Source: Alphaproteobacteria bacterium (GTDB taxonomy: Bacteria; Pseudomonadota; Alphaproteobacteria; Puniceispirillales; Puniceispirillaceae). From it: a stretch of 15,038 bases of DNA. The position numbers and the translations under genes are program-made. The notes below the pieces were generated by a model. The model was not told the DNA's origin and made no database searches. It saw only the letters and a program-made list of their open reading frames with translations. Where the stretch lies: assembly GCA_009936885.1 (NCBI GenBank), contig JAACDT010000052.1:1-15038 (forward strand), read 5' to 3'. This document shows positions 7,419 to 14,787 of the stretch, one piece after another (positions within the stretch are counted from its first letter, which is position 1; each line of letters opens with the position of its first letter).

Positions 7419-8329
7419 GTACTCCAACCACTAACACAACTGCAGACCAAGCTTATACAAAACCCGCACGCCGGAGCGTTTGGGATTTTGTTCGCCAGCA
7501 ACCGCTAGGAAGCATTGGGATTATCATGATTGTGATTATGATGCTTGCGGCTATTTTTGCTCAGCAGGTATCTCCTTATAATCCAGAAGATGTTGATTTC
7601 GAGGCATCCCCTGCTTTTGGTGGCGGGGCGCCTTCAATCGCTCATTTGCTGGGTGCAGATGCATTTGGCCGCGATATCTTATCTCGGCTAATTCATGGCG
7701 CAAGAACAGCTTTATCGATTGGCTTCCTCTCAGCATTATTTGGGTGCTCGATAGGGGCGATTATAGGAACAAGCTCTGCTTTCTTTGGCGGTAAAATAGA
7801 TTTGTTGGTTCAGCGATTTATAGACCTCATGCTTTCATTCCCGATAATTATCTTAGCGATTATCGTTATAGCAATATTCCCAAAAACGGTTGTTGCTGGG
7901 ATAGACATTAATGTTATTATTGCGATAGCCATTCCATTTATTCCTAAAACAGCGCGTGTTATTCGCTCGCAAGCTCTGGCAGTGGTAACACTTCCTTATG
8001 TGGATGCGGCAAGGGCAAATGGATTTAGTTCAAGACGCATTATTTTCAGGCATATATTACCTAATGTGACCGCACCTTTCCTAATTATGATGACGGCATT
8101 GATCGGTCAGGCAATCTTGCTTGAGGCAAGTTTATCATATTTAGGACTTGGTGTGGTTGAACCAACACCGTCATGGGGGCTAATGTTATCTGGGGTGAAT
8201 GCTGATTATTATAGAACAGCGCCTTGGATGATTATTTACCCTGGTCTTGCTGTGAGTATAGCAGTGTTTTCATTCAATCTATTTGGTGACAGTCTTCGTG
8301 ATTGGCTTGATCCTAAATTGAAACTATAG
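7415..8329 (+). CDS. ABC transporter permease, DppC/OppC type
   Basis: This 304-residue inner-membrane protein is the partner permease. Residues 20-51 show the DppC-type N-terminal extension and first membrane segment (FVRQQPLGSIG onward), followed by the periplasmic block HLLGADAFGRDILSRLIHGAR (split for length: HLLGADAFGRD at 77-87, then the SRLIHGAR stretch). Four further hydrophobic segments follow, and the EAA loop reads YVDAARANGFSSRR (195-208) then FRHILPN. The C-terminal SYLGLG and PSWGLML (241-258) are hallmarks of this branch. It starts with a 4-base ATGA overlap with the upstream permease. The gene completes a four-component importer; the next gene starts about 65 bases later. Confidence 0.94.
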   Translation: MSTPTTNTTADQAYTKPARRSVWDFVRQQPLGSIGIIMIVIMMLAAIFAQQVSPYNPEDVDFEASPAFGGGAPSIAHLLGADAFGRDILSRLIHGARTALSIGFLSALFGCSIGAIIGTSSAFFGGKIDLLVQRFIDLMLSFPIIILAIIVIAIFPKTVVAGIDINVIIAIAIPFIPKTARVIRSQALAVVTLPYVDAARANGFSSRRIIFRHILPNVTAPFLIMMTALIGQAILLEASLSYLGLGVVEPTPSWGLMLSGVNADYYRTAPWMIIYPGLAVSIAVFSFNLFGDSLRDWLDPKLKL

Positions 8330-8339
8330 CTAATAAAAT

Positions 8340-8355
8340 TGTTAAAACGGTAACA
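8340..8355 (+). promoter_or_regulatory. Operator-like inverted repeat upstream of the first beta-hydroxyacid dehydrogenase gene
   Basis: TGTTA (8340-8344) and TAACA (8351-8355) are inverted copies with a 6-base spacer. TTGTTA (8339-8344) could serve as a -35 and TATACA (8360-8365) as a -10, with a short 15-base spacing, so the repeat would overlap a possible promoter. GGTAAC occurs twice (8349 and 8372). The arms are short and chance occurrence in AT-rich DNA is quite possible. Confidence 0.25.
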
Positions 8356-8394
8356 GTTCTATACAAAGAGTGGTAACTTGAATTAGTGGTGCTT

Positions 8395-9264
8395 ATGATG
8401 ACTCAACCTAATATTGGACTAATTGGTCTTGGTGCAATGGGTAGTGGCATCGCGGCAAGTATTTCAAGGGCGGGTTTATCATCACTTGTTTATGATACTG
8501 ATACTTATAAATTAGAATTAACAGCCAAAAACCCTTTAATTAAAAAATCTTCAGCAACCAAAATAGTTACAGAATGTGATTTGGTTTTAATGTGTGTGCA
8601 ATCCTCTATTCAGATAGGGAACATTTTATCATTGGACTCGCCAAAACATGGTGCAACAATAGTTGACCTTACAAGTTCTGACCCTCGTGTGACAGAAAAT
8701 CGAGCAGAAAAATTGCTGCAAGAAATTGGGGTAAATCAGTTAGACGCAGCTATGTCCGGTGGAGCTAAGGGAGCAGCCGCTGGAACTCTAACATTGATGG
8801 TTGGCGGTGATGCCGATATTTTAGAAAAAAATACGCCTATATTAAATTCTTTTTCAAATAAGATTTTTCACATCGGGGGAGCAGGTAAGGGTCAGTTAAT
8901 GAAGCTTTTCCATAATGCTGTTTGCCACGGAAATTTTTTGCTGTTAAGTGAAATTTGTATCAAGGGCGAGAAGCAAGGCCTCGATTTAGGTCAAATGATT
9001 GATGTGTTTAATTGCTCTAACGCACGAAGCTATATTTCAGAAAGGCGTTTTCCAGACCATATTTTATCAGGAACATTTGATGGTAAATCAACACCCTCCA
9101 ACCTTAAAAAAGATTTGGGGCTATTAGAAAAGTTGTTGCAAACTAATGGGGAACAAACCTTTCTTAGCCATAGCTTGCGGCTACTTGATATGCTTGACCC
9201 AACATATGAGCATGAAGATTTTATGCTTATCTACCCACAATTAAAAGAATTATTGCAGAAGTGA
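8395..9264 (+). CDS. NAD-dependent beta-hydroxyacid dehydrogenase (3-hydroxyisobutyrate dehydrogenase family)
   Basis: This protein of about 289 residues oxidises a short beta-hydroxyacid or reduces the matching semialdehyde in the cytoplasm. The Rossmann motif GLIGLGAMGSGIA lies at about 8-20. An aspartate follows the second strand (VYDTD), favouring NAD over NADP. The substrate-binding block DAAMSGGAKGAAAGTLTLM and the catalytic block GAGKGQLMKLFHN are clear, with Lys170 as the expected catalytic lysine and Asn174 as its partner. In-frame GTG codons at 8386 and 8389 and ATG at 8398 are also possible starts; 8395 or 8398 best fits the family N-terminus (MTQPNIGLIGLG). It follows the importer on the same strand by about 65 bases, so it is likely part of the same pathway. 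Candidate activities include 3-hydroxyisobutyrate dehydrogenase and tartronate semialdehyde reductase; which one is not determined. Confidence 0.88.
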   Translation: MMTQPNIGLIGLGAMGSGIAASISRAGLSSLVYDTDTYKLELTAKNPLIKKSSATKIVTECDLVLMCVQSSIQIGNILSLDSPKHGATIVDLTSSDPRVTENRAEKLLQEIGVNQLDAAMSGGAKGAAAGTLTLMVGGDADILEKNTPILNSFSNKIFHIGGAGKGQLMKLFHNAVCHGNFLLLSEICIKGEKQGLDLGQMIDVFNCSNARSYISERRFPDHILSGTFDGKSTPSNLKKDLGLLEKLLQTNGEQTFLSHSLRLLDMLDPTYEHEDFMLIYPQLKELLQK

Positions 9265-9333
9265 TAAGTGTTTTAGAAAACAGTAAAGAATATTTAAAGG
9301 CATAAGAAAACAACATATTACTTGAGTAGAAAT

Positions 9334-10104
9334 ATGCTAGATTTAAACGCAATTTTAGATGGCCTATCGGGAGAAGATTTTTCGTATATTCAAATAAAAT
9401 TGAATGAAGAATTTGATTTAAACACTAGAAACTCCTGTTTTATTTTGAAAGAAGGGGACGTGTTATCTTATGGGGAAAATAATTTTACGCATCTCTTGAG
9501 GGTTGATGACCCCATTAGAATTGCCGAAAGCATTTATGCTAGGGAAAATATTCTCAATTACAAAAGGAAAACTGATATATTATTGATAAAATTTGATGGT
9601 AAAAAAATGAGAGAAGAGGTTAATCGGAGCAGTGCCCTTGTTAAATCAATCATCAAATATAGTATGAATAGAATATGTGGTTTAGGGAATTCTAAAGCAC
9701 CCTATTATTTTGAGGATGAATTTCTCTACAAATTTGACAAAGAATTGAAACGTTTAAATATTGAGGCTAATCAAATATTATTTAGCTGTGGTGATACTGC
9801 GAGAAAAATGTATTTTGTGGAAAGTGGTTCGATCAAATTGTCTCAAGAGAGTGGTAATAAAATTGCTGTTATTGAAAAAGGCGAATGTTTTGGTGAAAGC
9901 GCTCTTTTGCAGGGTATTAAGCGAACTCTCACAGCTGAAGCAACAGAAAATTCAAAGCTGAGAACTATTGACATAAAAATAATCGAAGCCGAAATTTTGA
10001 AGGAGACTGGTTTGGTACAAATAGCAGTGTTTGGTGTGCTCAGACGACTTGATTTTATGAATATTCTTCGAAATCCTAATTTCCAAAATTTTGAAATTAT
10101 ATAA
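9334..10104 (+). CDS. Cyclic-nucleotide-binding-domain protein without a visible output domain
   Basis: This protein of 256 residues has a canonical cyclic-nucleotide-binding domain at about 140-225: LFSCGDTARKMYFVESGSIKL, then the phosphate-binding cassette FGESALLQGIKRTLTAEA (186-203) with the cyclic-phosphate arginine Arg197. Residues about 30-115 look like a second, eroded copy (ILKEGDVLSYGE, then DDPIRIAESIYAR in the cassette position, then TDILLIKFD), lacking the FGE and Arg core; this is inferred from pattern. The C-terminus after 225 is too short for, and does not resemble, the winged helix of CRP/FNR regulators. No signal peptide or membrane segment is seen. An in-frame TTG at 9322 is an alternative start; ATG 9334 has GAG seven bases upstream. 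A palindrome TGTTTTAGAAAACA (9269-9282) lies in the leader. Role unknown; perhaps a cAMP or cGMP sensor acting through a partner. Confidence 0.82.
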   Translation: MLDLNAILDGLSGEDFSYIQIKLNEEFDLNTRNSCFILKEGDVLSYGENNFTHLLRVDDPIRIAESIYARENILNYKRKTDILLIKFDGKKMREEVNRSSALVKSIIKYSMNRICGLGNSKAPYYFEDEFLYKFDKELKRLNIEANQILFSCGDTARKMYFVESGSIKLSQESGNKIAVIEKGECFGESALLQGIKRTLTAEATENSKLRTIDIKIIEAEILKETGLVQIAVFGVLRRLDFMNILRNPNFQNFEII

Positions 10105-10146
10105 ATTAAAATAAACCAGAATATTAAAAAGTTTTTTAAAATGCTA
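10105..10146. other. Short convergent gap between the + and - gene groups
   Basis: The two gene groups meet tail to tail with only 42 bases between stops. TTAAAAA (10124-10130) and TTTTTAA (10133-10139) form an inverted repeat with no G-C pairs, so it would be a poor hairpin. No convincing terminator is seen for either direction, and the transcripts probably overlap at their 3' ends. Confidence 0.4.
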
Positions 10147-11037
10147 CTAGCGGTTCAAATTTGTATTCTTCTCAACTACTGCGCAAACCGCAGCTGCGTC
10201 TAGGTCCTCGTATCCCTGCGCCATTGCAGCTAAATAATATTGTAAGGCGACCTGGTATAAAGGCAGTGGCACAAAATGATCTTTAGCTAATTTGGTAATA
10301 AAATCACTATCTTTTATAGGCGTAGAAAAGTTCATCCCTTCCACGGCATAATTATTATCAACCATTAATTTTCCGCGCCCTTCAAATACTGCTGAGCTTG
10401 AAAATGTGCCGCTAATTGCTTTATGAATTAATTCTGGCTCTAACCCCACTTTCATCCCAAGAACCATAACTTCAGCGGTCACACTGTTATGAACAAGATT
10501 TAAAATGTTGCCAATAAGCTTCATTTTGCTTCCATTTCCAAAATCGCCAACTTCAGTAACCTTCTGACAAAAAGCATCTAATAAAGGTTTGGCAATTTCA
10601 GTATCTTGCCTAATACCAGACAAATAGGCGGATAATTTTCCATTTAAAGCGACAATCCGATTTCCTGATACTGGTGAATCTACCATTCTAATATTATTAT
10701 CTTGTGCGATCTTTAACGCAGCGATTTTTGAGTCCACTGGTAGAGTAGATAATTCTATTAAAAGGGGTTGTTTAGAATGCGGTAATGAATTTTTGGATAA
10801 ATCCTTCACAACTATTTCTAGGCTTGCAGCAGATGGCAAACATAAAAGAGTTATTTGTTGATGTGACAATACATTAGCAGGTGAGCTGCATGTTTTAAAG
10901 TTTTCAAATTTTTCTAGCTCATTAAGTGCATTTGGGGCTATATCATACCCGTATATTTCGTAATCCTTCTCGAGTAGATATTGTGCTATTGCAGAGCCAA
11001 GTACACCAAGCCCCACAATGCCTGCAGATTTTTTCAT
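10147..11037 (-). CDS. NAD-dependent beta-hydroxyacid dehydrogenase, second paralogue
   Basis: This 296-residue protein belongs to the 3-hydroxyisobutyrate dehydrogenase/6-phosphogluconate-like family. Seen: the Rossmann motif GIVGLGVLGSAIA (6-18), Asp32 after the second strand (NAD preference), the substrate block DSPVSGNRIVALNGKL (120-135), and the catalytic block GNGSKMKLIGN with Lys173 and Asn177. The usual SGG of the substrate block is SGN here, so its substrate probably differs from that of the paralogue at 8395-9264; the two are clearly diverged, not a recent duplication. ATG at 11037 has GGGGA six bases upstream; an adjacent TTG could extend it by one residue. It is the last gene of the - strand group, 15 bases after the broken alcohol dehydrogenase. 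It probably acts on a product of the enzymes encoded upstream, but the substrate is not known. Confidence 0.88.
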   Translation of the reverse strand: MKKSAGIVGLGVLGSAIAQYLLEKDYEIYGYDIAPNALNELEKFENFKTCSSPANVLSHQQITLLCLPSAASLEIVVKDLSKNSLPHSKQPLLIELSTLPVDSKIAALKIAQDNNIRMVDSPVSGNRIVALNGKLSAYLSGIRQDTEIAKPLLDAFCQKVTEVGDFGNGSKMKLIGNILNLVHNSVTAEVMVLGMKVGLEPELIHKAISGTFSSSAVFEGRGKLMVDNNYAVEGMNFSTPIKDSDFITKLAKDHFVPLPLYQVALQYYLAAMAQGYEDLDAAAVCAVVEKNTNLNR

Positions 11038-11052
11038 CAATTATCCCCAAAA

Positions 11053-12095
11053 TTAAAGTACGAGCGCAGCTCTTCCGGTTATACGACTATGCTCAACATC
11101 GTTATGAATTTCTTCTAGTCCCTCAAAACCGGAAGTGCGTGTGACTAGTGGCATAAGACCCTTATGTGATTGTTCTCCCACCAGTTGCAAACTTTCAAGT
11201 ACTTCTTGATAAGTGCAATAACGGCTGCCCATAACTTCAATTTCTTTTGATAAAAGAGTCATTGCATTGAGTTTGAAATCTGCATTAGCACCACCCCCCC
11301 GCCAAGTGTTAATAATCTCCCGCCAATCCCTAAACTCGCAACAGCCATTTCTAGGCTTTTTGTTGAGGAAACAAAATCTATTGCCACATCGAAGCCGCCA
11401 CTAGATGCATCCATTAGTGCTTCATGTGCATCATTACTGCCTGCATTAACACAAATATCTGCTCCATGCTCAAGGCATGCTGAGAACTTACTCGTATCTA
11501 TGTCCACGGCTGTAACATGACAGTTTGCCCATCGTGCCATTTTTAGCATCTGAATGCCAAGACCCCCACCAGCACCAAATACCGCCACTTTATCTAAAGG
11601 GGCAACTCTTCCCTTTCTAAGCACCTTGTAAGGGGTGGCAATTGCATCACAAATCACTCCAATTTCAGCTGGATTTTTGTAGATATCCAAAGTCTCAGGT
11701 ATCGGAACAAAATTTTTGGCAGGTAATTTGATATATTCAGCATACCCGCCGTCACAGGCTCTACCAATATAACCACCAAAATTTTTGCATAACGTTTGAC
11801 GATTAATTAAACAAAATTTACAGTGGCCACAGGTCAGATAAAAATATGCGGTTACAGGCATACCAACTTTAATATTGCCGCAATCTCCGTTTGTTTCAAC
11901 AATTTCTGCTGAAATTTCGTGCCCTAATATTCGAGGGAACGGAACAGGAGAACGCCCAGCTTTAACATGCTGAACTGTGAGTCCTGCACCACAGGCAAGA
12001 ATTTTTGCAACTGCTTCTCCAGGTCCTGGAATAGGGTCAGCAACATTTTCTAGAGAAAAGGGTTGATTAGGTCCGTGAGATACAAGTGCTTTCAT
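11053..12095 (-). pseudogene. Zinc-type medium-chain alcohol dehydrogenase, interrupted by a frameshift
   Basis: Read across one frame change, the gene encodes about 347 residues, normal for medium-chain dehydrogenases. The 5' part (ATG 12095 to TGA near 11259, 278 residues as read) has GHE with the zinc ligand His59, a four-cysteine structural zinc site (Cys89, 92, 95, 103) and a Rossmann GAGGGLG (174-180) with Asp198, favouring NAD. After LLTLGGG the frame is lost at a run of seven G on the coding strand (11300-11294). The -1 frame continues with GANADFKLNAMTLLSKEIEVMGSRY-type family sequence to TAA 11055-11053. One missing G (eight instead of seven) would restore it. The catalytic-zinc loop CGAGLTVQH (35-43) lacks the usual second Cys and Asp. 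It lies 11 bases after the Gfo/Idh gene. It may be a real pseudogene, a slippage-expressed gene or a sequencing error. Confidence 0.85.
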
Positions 12096-12106
12096 AATTA
12101 CTTTCC

Positions 12107-13252
12107 CTATTTTTTCACTGAGGACTGTATTTCTAGAATGTGTTTTTCTAAATTATCGGTTAAATCAATAGCCTCTCCGGTAAAGGCTGATGCATCCATC
12201 GCCATTGTAAGCACTAGGTTCCTATGCCCGTCTTTGGCGGTTGCGTGTGGTGTTGATTGTCCAGTAACTAATCTCTGATACCAAGAATTAGTCTCTTCAC
12301 GCATAGGGCCCCATAGCTGGCCACCATAAATATCGCCGGGCGGGTAAGATGTAAGAAAATCAACATGTCTCTGCGGAGGCTCAAATCCATGGGGAACATA
12401 TCCCCCACCTTGTGACTTTGTGCTAGCCAGCACTAGATCCCTATGAGTATCCTCTATATCAATCACACCCTCGGTGCCAACGATACCAATCTCAAGCCCG
12501 TAAACTGATCCAGGCCAAACCTGAGGAAGTGCCCAGCTAATATTCATGCTGAAAATCGTGCCATCATCCATGGTAAAAAGACCGAATGTTGCATCTTTGG
12601 TACCATATTGTGAAAGCGATTTATCAACTGATTTTGCAAAAATTTGCGCGGGTGTCTTACCCTCTAACAACCATAAAGACATATCAAGGCTATGCGTGCC
12701 AGATACAACCATTGGGGTAAGATTTTGACGCTCGTTTGTTCTCCGCACGGTAGCAATAGGCACCATTGAATTCATAAATGCACGGGTAACAACTGATGTG
12801 ACATCTCCAATGCGTCCTTCTTCTAAGCGTTGTTTTACAGTGAGAAAACGCCTCCTGAAACGCTGTGTATATCCCATCACCGCATCTAGCCCTGCGGCCT
12901 CTATTGCGGCCAAAATTTTTGCTGATTCCTGAATGTCAGTAGCTAGGGGCTTTTCGATAAATAAACTTGCTCCAGCTTCTACGGCTGCCATTGTTGGTCC
13001 AAAATGGTGATTTTCATCAGTTGCAATAATTACGGCATCTACCTCACTTCTTGCGAGAAGTTTGTTATAATCATCTGTAAAAAAATCTGCGTTTGTGTCT
13101 TTTTGTAATGTCTTACCAAGTTCTGTGTCGATATCACATAAGCCAATCCAACCTATTCCTGGGTAATCGCGTGCCATGATGGCTCTTATCCTGCCGATAG
13201 CGCCGCAACCCACTATCGCAAGCCCAATTTCCTTTTTTTTAGAATTAGCCAT
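12107..13252 (-). CDS. Gfo/Idh/MocA family NAD(P)-dependent oxidoreductase
   Basis: This 381-residue cytoplasmic enzyme has the two-domain layout of the family, which oxidises or reduces sugars, inositols and related polyols. The Rossmann domain shows IVGCGAIGRIRA (13-24), an acidic residue after the second strand (LCDID), VDAVIIATDENHH (71-83) and the EKP motif at 100-102, whose lysine contacts cofactor and substrate. The C-terminal domain has GTHSLDMSLWLL (185-196) with His187 and Asp190 in the usual catalytic positions. ATG 13252 is preceded by GGGGA at about seven bases. It lies 53 bases after the aminopeptidase gene, with an 8-bp inverted repeat in that gap, and 11 bases before the alcohol dehydrogenase. 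This suggests a redox pathway for a sugar- or polyol-like compound, though the substrate is not evident. Confidence 0.9.
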   Translation of the reverse strand: MANSKKKEIGLAIVGCGAIGRIRAIMARDYPGIGWIGLCDIDTELGKTLQKDTNADFFTDDYNKLLARSEVDAVIIATDENHHFGPTMAAVEAGASLFIEKPLATDIQESAKILAAIEAAGLDAVMGYTQRFRRRFLTVKQRLEEGRIGDVTSVVTRAFMNSMVPIATVRRTNERQNLTPMVVSGTHSLDMSLWLLEGKTPAQIFAKSVDKSLSQYGTKDATFGLFTMDDGTIFSMNISWALPQVWPGSVYGLEIGIVGTEGVIDIEDTHRDLVLASTKSQGGGYVPHGFEPPQRHVDFLTSYPPGDIYGGQLWGPMREETNSWYQRLVTGQSTPHATAKDGHRNLVLTMAMDASAFTGEAIDLTDNLEKHILEIQSSVKK

Positions 13253-13271
13253 TTTTATTTCCCCTAAACTT

Positions 13272-13293
13272 ATAATTAACTGAATTTAATTAT
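13272..13293 (-). promoter_or_regulatory. Perfect 8-bp inverted repeat before the Gfo/Idh gene (operator candidate)
   Basis: ATAATTAA (13272-13279) and TTAATTAT (13286-13293) are perfect inverted copies around CTGAAT. The site lies about 20 bases upstream of the Gfo/Idh start on the - strand. The arms are wholly A+T, so a role as terminator is unlikely, and chance must be considered; a dimeric repressor site is the more interesting reading. Confidence 0.3.
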
Positions 13294-13305
13294 CTTTATA
13301 TAACG

Positions 13306-14787
13306 CTAATGATTTTTGGCAAGTTCCGCAATATATTGATAAACGGTTCGAAGTCCCATAGCTTCTCCTCCTTTTGGCCTGCCCGGTCTGCTCGAGAGAT
13401 TCCATGCCATAACATCGATATGCGCCCAATTTAAATCTTTGCCAATGAACTTTTGCAAGAATAGTGCTGCTGTTATAGCGCCGCCATATCCTGATTGACC
13501 TGTACTTGAAACCGCAGATGTTCCTGTTTTTAAATATCGCTCATATGGCGCAAATAATGGCAGTTGCCAAATCGGGTCATCTATTTTCTCGCCTATCGAC
13601 ATGAGTTGTCTAGCGGTCTCTGTTTTGTTACAAAAAACAGCAGGGCATTCTGTGCCAAGAGCTACTCTGGCAGCACCAGTTAGTGTTGCAAAATCAACCA
13701 CAAAGTCTGGATTATCCTTTTTGGCGTAGAATAATGCGTCTGCTAATACTAGGCGTCCTTCTGCGTCGGTGTTGCCTACCTCAACAGGAATTCCTGCAGC
13801 AGTTTCAATAATATCAAGAGGCCGCATGGATTTATCAGAAACTGAATTTTCGGCAGCTGGTATTAAAACACGTAATTGTACGCTAAGGCCAGTTTCCATA
13901 ATGGCCGATGCCAGACCAAGGGCATGTGCTGCTCCCCCCATATCTTTTTTCATTATCTCCATGGCTTTTGACGGTTTGAGGTCAAGACCCCCGGTATCAA
14001 AGGTTATGCCCTTGCCAATTACGGTTATTTTAGGTCCTTTTGTGCCCCATTTAAAATCTATTAAACACGGAGGCGTTTCTGCAGCGCGTCCAACCACATT
14101 AATTGATGGTGCATGTGTTGCTAGCTTTGCACCAGAATACAATGTGAAATCAGCTGAGAACCTGTCAGCAAGCTGTGAAGCTATATGTGCTAATTTTGAA
14201 GTGTTTAGATAGTTTGCTGGTAAATTAATAAGATTTCGGCAAAGCGATATAGCCTTAATCAATGCAGGCACTTCTCCCGCATCTGGTGCGTATAGCTGCG
14301 CAGATTCAGGTTTTTCTGTATTTTGGTCTTTATCTTTAGGGGGGTTCTTTTGAGGATCATTCGGTTTTTCAGGAAAATCATAATTATATTGTGCTAATCC
14401 CCACCCTAAAATGAACGGCGTTTTTTCAAATTCTTTATTCCCGAATTCTATTTTCCAGATACCAGCAGGGCATTTTTTAGCAGCGATAGCCATTTCCCAA
14501 ATGCCAGGCCAATCTGAGTCAGTCCAGTTTGTATCTGCGTTATTTAAAAAAGTGGAAGATGATTCAGAGATTATTAATAATGCTGCTTCAACATTTCCGT
14601 TCTTATCAGGAAAGAGCAAAAAGCTACCTGAATCAGGCTGGAAATTATTTTGCTTTATCCAAGATTTCCAATAGGGGGGTGTATTCTCTACCCATTTATG
14701 AAATTCAGAGGAAATAATCAGGTAAACTGGCCTTAGCCCATCATTATCAGAGGTTAACCCCGTCTTAACTTCAAGATAATCCAACAT
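13306..14787 (-). CDS. Leucyl aminopeptidase family protein (peptidase M17)
   Basis: This 493-residue cytosolic metallo-aminopeptidase removes N-terminal residues from short peptides, normally as a hexamer with two metal ions per active site. The catalytic domain (about 170-490) is intact: VIGKGITFDTGGLDLKP contains Lys259 and Asp264, KDMGGAA contains Asp282, and the family signature NTDAEGRL lies at 339-346 (Asp341, Glu343, Arg345). The N-terminal domain (about 1-140) ends with ILGWGLAQYNYDF. Between them is an unusual hydrophilic stretch rich in Lys, Pro, Asp and Gln (about 139-162), probably an unstructured linker. ATG 14787 has AGGA five bases upstream. It is the first gene of the - strand group. 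It may be a housekeeping gene, or may process peptides brought in by the importer in the left half of the window. Confidence 0.94.
   Translation of the reverse strand: MLDYLEVKTGLTSDNDGLRPVYLIISSEFHKWVENTPPYWKSWIKQNNFQPDSGSFLLFPDKNGNVEAALLIISESSSTFLNNADTNWTDSDWPGIWEMAIAAKKCPAGIWKIEFGNKEFEKTPFILGWGLAQYNYDFPEKPNDPQKNPPKDKDQNTEKPESAQLYAPDAGEVPALIKAISLCRNLINLPANYLNTSKLAHIASQLADRFSADFTLYSGAKLATHAPSINVVGRAAETPPCLIDFKWGTKGPKITVIGKGITFDTGGLDLKPSKAMEIMKKDMGGAAHALGLASAIMETGLSVQLRVLIPAAENSVSDKSMRPLDIIETAAGIPVEVGNTDAEGRLVLADALFYAKKDNPDFVVDFATLTGAARVALGTECPAVFCNKTETARQLMSIGEKIDDPIWQLPLFAPYERYLKTGTSAVSSTGQSGYGGAITAALFLQKFIGKDLNWAHIDVMAWNLSSRPGRPKGGEAMGLRTVYQYIAELAKNH

Noticed and set aside
10124..10139. 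Bidirectional terminator between the convergent groups
   Set aside because: The only symmetry is all A-T with a 2-base loop, too weak for an intrinsic terminator.
8395..11037. Recent duplication of the beta-hydroxyacid dehydrogenase gene around the cyclic-nucleotide-binding gene
   Set aside because: The two proteins share only family motifs; their substrate and catalytic blocks differ (SGGAKGAAAG against SGNRIVALNG), so they are ancient paralogues.
13769..14212. Open frame of 147 codons on the + strand
   Set aside because: It lies entirely antisense to the intact M17 catalytic domain, has no ribosome binding site and no recognisable motif.
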